Source: Macrostomum hystrix
Lineage: Eukaryota > Platyhelminthes > Macrostomidae
Direction of reading: 5' to 3'
Assembly (NCBI GenBank): GCA_950097015.1
Contig: CATNEN010000003.1
Span: forward strand, 12,429,501-12,493,500
Length of the DNA: 64,000 nt
The translations under genes and the position numbers were made by a program. Below are positions 57,601-64,000 of the stretch, piece by piece. Position 1 is the first letter of the stretch, and each line of letters begins with the position of its first letter. The notes under the pieces are model-generated. The model was not told the DNA's origin. It worked only from the letters and a program-made list of their open reading frames with translations, and did no database searches.

Positions 57601-60600
57601 GGTCGAGGCTTCATTGGCTGCATCGACACCCTACTGACCTGCCTGAGAGCGAATCCGTTGTTTAGGGCGCCAAACGGTTGGTGCGCAGTCGACTGGGCCG
57701 ATAAGTTCGGCCATGAGCGCGCAGTGGCGCTCATTAACGCGCACACGGCTGCCAATTCCATAGCCGAAGAAGCTATTGATTGTCGAGTGGATTGCGAACT
57801 GGTTGTGCGACTTTTACAGGTTAGTTGATTATCCATTCATATCAGACAGTGACATCTGAAAATGATTCTAGAGACACATATGTACAAGTACAATCACAAG
57901 TACACCCATACATCGGCCCTAAATTTCACCCATTGATAAAATCAGAATTAATCTGATTAATTCCCAACCCTGAAATCACACCCACCTCGAATTGAAATCA
58001 CCCCTAATTACATCCACTCCATAATTACCCTCACCTGAAACTGCTCCAACCCCTTTCTACACTCACTTGATATTGTAACCACAATTAATTACACCCGCAT
58101 GAGAACGCATACTAATTAACCCACACCTAATTTTACTCACTAAATTACACTGAAATTATGTTACATTTATCTTTATTTTTTAGTCGTCATTATTATACAC
58201 TAGAAACATGCTAACATCACTTATCAAGTAACCGTATATGATTTTTACCAATTACACCTCCACAGACCATCCACCAGACCTACCCGATGCCATCGGATCG
58301 ACGCAGTGGCGCTGTTCTAATCTTTGTGCCCGGCTTCGAGGACATCATGTCTCTGTACCAGATGATCCGTCAATCTAATCTGTCATTTGCCCGAGTTGCC
58401 ATGCTGTTTGTGCTGCATTCCCAGCTGAAACTGGACGACCAGAAAGCGGTGAGCTAGTGCTGATTGTTGAGACACCCAGCCCTCAATTTGGACACCTAGC
58501 CCTCTATTAGGACACCCAGACCTCTATTAGGACACCCAGACCTCTATTAGGACACCCAGACCTATTTTAAGACACCCAGCCCTCTATTAGGACACCCAGA
58601 CCTCTATTAGGACACCCAGACCTCTATTAGGACACCCAGACCTCATTTAAGACACCCAGCCCTCCATTAAGACACCCAGACCTCTATTACGACACCCAGA
58701 CCTCTATTAGAACACCCAACCCTCTATTAGGCTCTATTAGGACACCCAGACCTCTATTAGGACACCCAGACCTCTATTAGGACACCCAGACCTATTTTAA
58801 GACACCCAGCCCTCTATTAAGACACCCAGACCTCTATTGGGACACCCAGACCTCTATTAGGACACCCAGACCTATTTTAAGACACCCAGCCCTCTATTAA
58901 GACACCCAGACCTCTATTAAGACACCCAGACCTCTATTAGAACACCCAGCCCTCTATTAGGACACCCAGACCTCTATTAGGACACCCAGACCTCTATTAG
59001 GACACCCAACCCTCTATTAGGGCACCCAGACCTCTATTAGGACACCCAGACCTCTATTAGGACACCCAGACCTCTATTAGGACACCCAGACCTCTATTAG
59101 GATACCCAGACCTATTTTAAGACACCCAGCCCTCTATTAAGACACCCAGACCTCTATTGGGACACCCAGACCTCTATTAGGACACCCAGACCTATTTTAA
59201 GACACCCAGCCCTCTATTAAGACACCCAGACCTCTATTAGGACACCCAGACCTCTATTAGAACACCCAGCCCTCTATTAGGACACCCAGACCTCTATTAG
59301 GACACCCAGACCTCTATTAGGACATCCAACCCTCTATTAGGGCACCCAGACCTCTATTAGGACACCCAGACCTCTATTAGGACACCCAGACCTCTATTAG
59401 GACACCCAGACCTCTATTAGGACACCCAGACCTATTTTAAGACACCCAGCCCTCTATTAAAACACCCAGACCTCTATTAGAACACCCAGCCCTCTATTAG
59501 GACACCCAGACCTCTATTAGGACACCCAACCCTCTATTAGGGCACCCAGACCTCTATTAGGACACCCAGACCTCTATTAGGACACCCAGACCTCTATTAG
59601 GACACCCAACCCTCTATTAGGGCACCCAGACCTCTATTAGGACACCCAGACCTCTATTAGGACACCCAGACCTCTATTAGGACACCCAGACCTCTATTAG
59701 GACACCCAGACCTATTTTAAGACACCCAGCCCTCTATTAAAACACCCAGACCTCTATTAGAACACCCAGCCCTCTATTAGGACACCCAGACCTCTATTAG
59801 GACACCCAGACCTATTTTAAGACACCCAGCCCTCTATTAGGACACCCAGACCTCATTTAAGACACCCAGCCCTCTATTAAGACACCCAGACGTCTATTAG
59901 GACACCCAGACCTCTATTAAGACACCCAGACCTAATACTGAGACACCCAGATCTAATACTGAGACACCCAGATCTAATACTGAGACACCCAGATCTAATA
60001 CTGAGACACCCAGATCTAATACTGAGACACCCAGACCTAATACTGAGACACCCAGACCTAATACTGAGACACCCAGCCCAGGACCTAATACTGAGACACC
60101 CAGGCCTAATACTGAGACACCCAGGCCTAATACTGAGACATCGAGACCTTAAAAATATGACGAGACACCCTCCATTCACTCCTGTTAATCCAAACCAAGC
60201 AACCATAAATCACCAACTAATCTGTGTAACCTATTCTCAGGTATTTCGCCCATCGCCACCGGACCGTCGGAAAGTGATCCTGGCCACAAACATCGCCGAG
60301 ACCTCCCTGACCATAGACGATGTCAGTTTCGTTGTGGACACCGGCCTAGCCAAAGAGAAATGGCTAGACGCTAGCACCGGAGTAGTCACTTTCCAATGCG
60401 CCTGGATAGCTCAGAGCAGCGCCAATCAGCGCAGAGGCCGCTGCGGTCGTTGCAGTCCGGGCGTTTGTTTTCACCTGTACACCAGACAGAGGCACGCGGC
60501 TATGCAGCCCTACCCGCTGCCTGAGATCAGTCGCTATCCATTGGAGGAGCTCTGCTTGCAGAGTCGACTATTGGTGCCTACACCGGACCTGACGACTGGC

Positions 60601-63600
60601 TGTGGGGCGTCAGCCGGTACTTCAGCTTGCAGTATCGCCGATTTTCTAGCCAAAACTCTGGAACCACCGCCGGCCGAGAATGTGCTCGCCTCCGTGACAC
60701 TGCTGAAGGAGATGGACGCCCTAGACACCTTTGAGGTTGGCTATAACCTATAGCAGTCCAATTTTCTAGTTAGAATTCCTATCCCCTAATTCTAATACCT
60801 ATTTCGACATTCCAATCCCCTAGTTTGACATTCCCATCCCCTAGTTTGACATTCCAATTTTCTAGTTTGACATTCCAAACCCCTAGTTTGACATTCCAAT
60901 CCCCTAGTTAGACATTCCAAACCCATAGTTTGACATTCCAATCCCCTAGTTGGACATTCCAATTTTCTAGTTTGACATTCCAAACCCATAGTTTGACATT
61001 CCAATCCCCTAGTTTGACATTCCAATCCTCTAGTTTGACATTCCAATCCCCTAGTTTGACATTCCAATCCTCTAGTTTGACATTCCAATCCCCTAGTTTG
61101 ACATTCCAATCCCATAGTTTGACATTCCAATCCCATAGTTTGACATTCCAATCCCCTAGTTTGACATTCCAATCCCCTAGTTTGACATTCCAATCCCCTA
61201 GTTGGACATTCCAATCCTCTAGTTTGACATTCCAATCCCCTAGTTTGACATTCCAATTTTCTAGTTTGACATTCCAATTTTCTAGTTTGACATTCCAATC
61301 CCCTAGTTTGACATTCCAATCCTCTAGTTTGACATTCCAATCCCCTAGTTTGACATTCCAATCCCATAGTTTGACATTCCAATCCCCTAGTTTGACATTC
61401 CAATCCCATAGTTTGACATTCCAATCCCATAGTTTGACATTCCAATCCCATAGTTTGACATTCCAATCCCCTAGTTTGACATTCCGATCTCATAGTTTGA
61501 CATTTCAATTCCCTTCTTAGTCACCTTAATCCCATAGTCAGTCGCCCCAATCATGAATGTTGGAATTATAGTGGGATTGTATAATATATGTATATATACT
61601 GGATTTTTGGGATTACACTAAAAATCCCAATCTTATCACCGTGTGACATCGAAAATAAAGGTCAAACTTTTTATCGCTGTCATTTCTCAGGATCTAACAG
61701 AGCTTGGCCTGCACCTGTGCGACCTGCCGATTGAGCCGCGTCTAGCTAAAATGGTCCTGATTGGCGTCATCCTCAAATGCATCGATCCCGTACTAACTAT
61801 TGCGGCAATTTTATCCTACCGCGAGCCGTTCATTATCCCAACTGAGCCGGGCAAACGCTCGGCTGCTGTTGCTGTTCGACGAAAATTTAGCGTCGATACG
61901 CACAGCGATCACATGTCGCTATTGAGGGCGTTTCAACAATGGCAGAGGGCGCGCAGCGAAGGCTGGGAGGCCAACTTCTGCGATAGGAACTACATCTCCG
62001 GCGCGGCGTTCGAAATGATTCTAGGCATTCGCAGTCAACTGCTGGGCCAACTGAGGGCTAGCACTTTTGTCAAGACTAAAGGCTCCGGCGATGTTAGAGA
62101 CTTGAATACTAATTCTGAGAATTGGGCCGTTGTTAAGGCCGCTCTGGTTGCTGGCAGCTATCCGAATCTGGCTAAAGTGAGTACAGTTTTCTAGTTGTCA
62201 CCTGGTTGTTAAGTTGCTTTGGTCTTTCTAGTCATTGGAATCTAGCCCAACTATTCCAAATCTTTCATTTCGATCCTAAATCGGTCATTTTGATCCCAAA
62301 TCTCTCATTTTGATCCCAAATTTGTCATTTCTATCCTAAATCTTTAATTTCGATCCTAACTCTGTCATTTTGATCCCAAATCTGTCATATTGATCCCAAA
62401 TTTGTCATTTCGATCCTAAATCTTTCATTTCGATCCTAACTCTGTCATCTTGATCCCAAATCGGTCATTTTGATCCCAAATCTGTCATTTCGATCCTAAA
62501 TCTTTCATTTCGATCCTAACTCTGTCATCTTGATCCCAAATCGGTCATTTTGATCCCAAATTTGTCATTTGGATCCCAAATTTGTCATTTCGATCCTAAA
62601 TCTTTCATTTCGATCCTAACTCTGTCATCTTGATCCCAAATCGGTCATTTTGATCCCAAATCTGTCATTTGGATCCCAAATTTGTCATTTCGATCCTAAA
62701 TCTTTCATTTCGATCCTAACTCTGTCATCTTGATCCCAAATCTGTCATTTTGATCCCAAATTTGTCATTTCGATCCTAAATCTTTCATTTCGATCCTAAC
62801 TCTGTCATCTTGATCCCAAATCTGTCATTTTGATCCCAAATTTGTCATTTAGATCCCTAATGTGTCATCTTGATCCTAAATCTGTCATTTTGATCCCAAT
62901 TCTGTCATTTTAATCCTAAATCTGTCATTTTGATCCCAAATCTGTCATTTTGATCCCAAATTTGTCATTTAGATCCCAAATGTGTCATCTTGATCCTAAA
63001 TCTGTCATTTTGATCCCAAATCTGTCATTTTGATCCAAAATTTGTCATTTAGATCCCAAATGTGTCATCTTGATCCTAAATCTGTCATTTTGATCCCAAA
63101 TCTGTCATTTTGATCCCAAATCTGTCATTTTGATCACAAAAAATCTTGACCCGAGATCTAAAAGTTTATCCCTTAACTTCGATAAATCCCAAAACGGTCG
63201 TTTTTGACCAAGAATCGAAAATTGTAATCCCAAATCTAAAAATGTTATCCCTCTAATTTGATTAATCCCCAATCCGTCGATTTATCCAAAATCTAAAATT
63301 GTTATCCCTAATCTTCAATTGATCACAAAAAGGATATTTTAATCCCAAGTCTTCGATTTATCCCACCCCTCAGGTTGATCGCGAACGTCGCCGGCTCTAC
63401 TCTCGCAGCGTTCATTGCGTCCGATTTCATCCTCAATCAGTTCTCAGCCCGGGTCCACAGGAGACACACGCTATGGCCGTGGATCAGCTGCCCAGCGATT
63501 GGCTAGTCTACAACGAAGCTGTGCGGAGCGGCGGCGGCCGAATCGCCCACATCCGGTGCGCCACCCTAGTCAGCCCGGCTGCCGTCCTGCTATTCGCCGG

Positions 63601-63925
63601 TTCGACTCGCCTACCAGCCGACTATGTCGCCAAGCTGGAGCGCTCGTTGGCTAACCCAAACGGTAGCGATTCGAATACTGGCGACAAACACCGACAGCAG
63701 CATCATCGTCATCAACGACAAGCTGGCACAGATGAAGCTGCCGCCGGCGACAATTTCGGCGAAGCCAACGACGGTCTGGATGATTTTGCCGACAATGAAA
63801 ATGATATCTACGACTGCGACGATGACAATGATGGCGACGACGAATTTGAAGACTACGACGAGGATCTGCTAGACGACGAAAATGGCGGATGCGGCGATGC
63901 CAACACCGCCACCTCCTCTGATCAG
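54607..63925 (+). CDS. YTHDC2: YTHDC2-like DEAH-box 3'-5' RNA helicase (3' end beyond window)
   Basis: Probable RNA helicase of the meiotic YTHDC2 group, which acts on germline transcripts with m6A. Exons: 54607-55041, 55123-55269, 55692-56171, 57187-57819, 58266-58448, 60241-60735, 61691-62176, 63374-63925, all phase 0, 1137 codons so far. Seen: an R3H domain (about 36-80), Walker A GDPGTGKTT (about 185), motif Ia AQPRRLAA, DEIH (about 288) and motif III written SAN. Ankyrin repeats are inserted between the two RecA lobes (about 450-535; GATALMVAAGRG, NGWCAVDWADKFGH), a YTHDC2 hallmark. Then come TNIAETSLTIDD, motif VI QRRGRCGR (about 689) and the HA2/OB region (DLTELGLHLCDLPIEP, RDLNTNSENWAVVKAALVAG). 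Exon 8 ends in a very acidic Asp/Asn stretch. Exon 4 carries an Ala-rich insertion. The C-terminal YTH domain is not in the window, so its presence is untested. Introns 5-7 are filled by private minisatellites. Confidence 0.92.
56225..56345 (+). mobile_element. Diverged tRNA-derived SINE head
   Basis: A tRNA-like head (CCCTGTGGTTAGAAC, then AGTTCGAATCTC) and the shared AGAACAATTTAAGT body start. It lies directly upstream of a MITE-like copy in YTHDC2 intron 3. Confidence 0.6.
56364..56789 (+). mobile_element. MITE-like element, copy 2
   Basis: Near-identical to 20698-21121 in the same orientation, inserted in YTHDC2 intron 3. The left flank is TTAA and the right flank TAAA, so the duplication size is unclear. 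Confidence 0.75.
58470..60150 (+). repeat. Minisatellite, 20-bp unit, YTHDC2 intron 5
   Basis: About 80 units of GACACCCAGACCTCTATTAG, with CCAGCCCTCTATTAA variants in higher-order blocks. The right end shifts to a CTAATACTGAGACACCCAG form. Confidence 0.92.
60775..61515 (+). repeat. Minisatellite, 21-bp unit, YTHDC2 intron 6
   Basis: About 34 units; the core is TTTGACATTCCAATCCCCTA. The 21-bp period leaves long open frames on both strands (60792-61508 and 60930-61520). Confidence 0.92.
62225..63135 (+). repeat. Minisatellite, 20-bp unit, YTHDC2 intron 7
   Basis: About 44 units of TCTGTCATTTTGATCCCAAA, with higher-order alternation of TTTC and CTTG variants. Confidence 0.92.
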
Positions 63926-64000
63926 GTAGTTCTTTTTTCTGTAGATTCTGTAGAATCATAAATAACGGGCCACTGCGTTTTTTTCTAATTATAATAAAAG

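Noticed and set aside
60792-61520. ORFs with repeated LECQTRG and TFQSPSL
   Set aside because: They come from a 21-bp minisatellite in a YTHDC2 intron, open on both strands.

Overview
The window is animal nuclear DNA. It has intron-rich genes with GT-AG splice sites in matching phase, tRNA-derived SINEs, cut-and-paste DNA transposons and many minisatellites. The gene set, compact coding exons and repeat style suggest an invertebrate, perhaps a flatworm or other spiralian. The species cannot be fixed from sequence alone.

Five conserved host genes can be modelled exon by exon with consistent phase. (1) PGAP1, GPI inositol-deacylase, minus strand, 17413 down to 662, with its 3' end off the left edge. 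(2) A DM-domain (DMRT) transcription factor, plus strand, 8259-15058, lying wholly inside one PGAP1 intron on the opposite strand. (3) RNF123/KPC1 E3 ubiquitin ligase, plus strand, 19700-38616, apparently complete at about 1387 residues. (4) A MOSPD2-like CRAL-TRIO/MSP membrane protein, plus strand, 50767-53647, complete at about 616 residues. (5) YTHDC2-like 3'-5' RNA helicase, plus strand, from 54607, running off the right edge.

Mobile DNA: RNF123 intron 10 holds an 8.4-kb composite. An old transposon with Tnp2 (CACTA-like) transposase fragments carries matching CCCGAG termini. Part of its transposase is inverted. A 3389-bp hAT element with an intact two-exon transposase is nested in it, bounded by a perfect 8-bp target duplication. 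Between RNF123 and MOSPD2 lies a minus-strand gene with a zinc finger and a tyrosine-recombinase-like (Crypton-like) domain. Its N-terminal part is a coding 120-bp minisatellite, and a GC-AG intron sits in the middle of that repeat. SINEs of two families, a pair of about 425-bp MITE-like copies and a foldback element are also present.

The most unusual global pattern is that at least fourteen introns or intron segments of the host genes carry their own private minisatellite (unit 15-68 bp). These often fill most of the intron and stop close to the splice sites, while the intergenic stretches carry none. Most long uninterrupted reading frames in the window are artefacts of these arrays.

The five host genes do not form one pathway. 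They act in GPI-anchor remodelling (ER), sex or cell-fate transcription, ubiquitin ligation, ER membrane contact and meiotic RNA control. The only structural links are the nested DMRT/PGAP1 pair and the divergent PGAP1/RNF123 arrangement.
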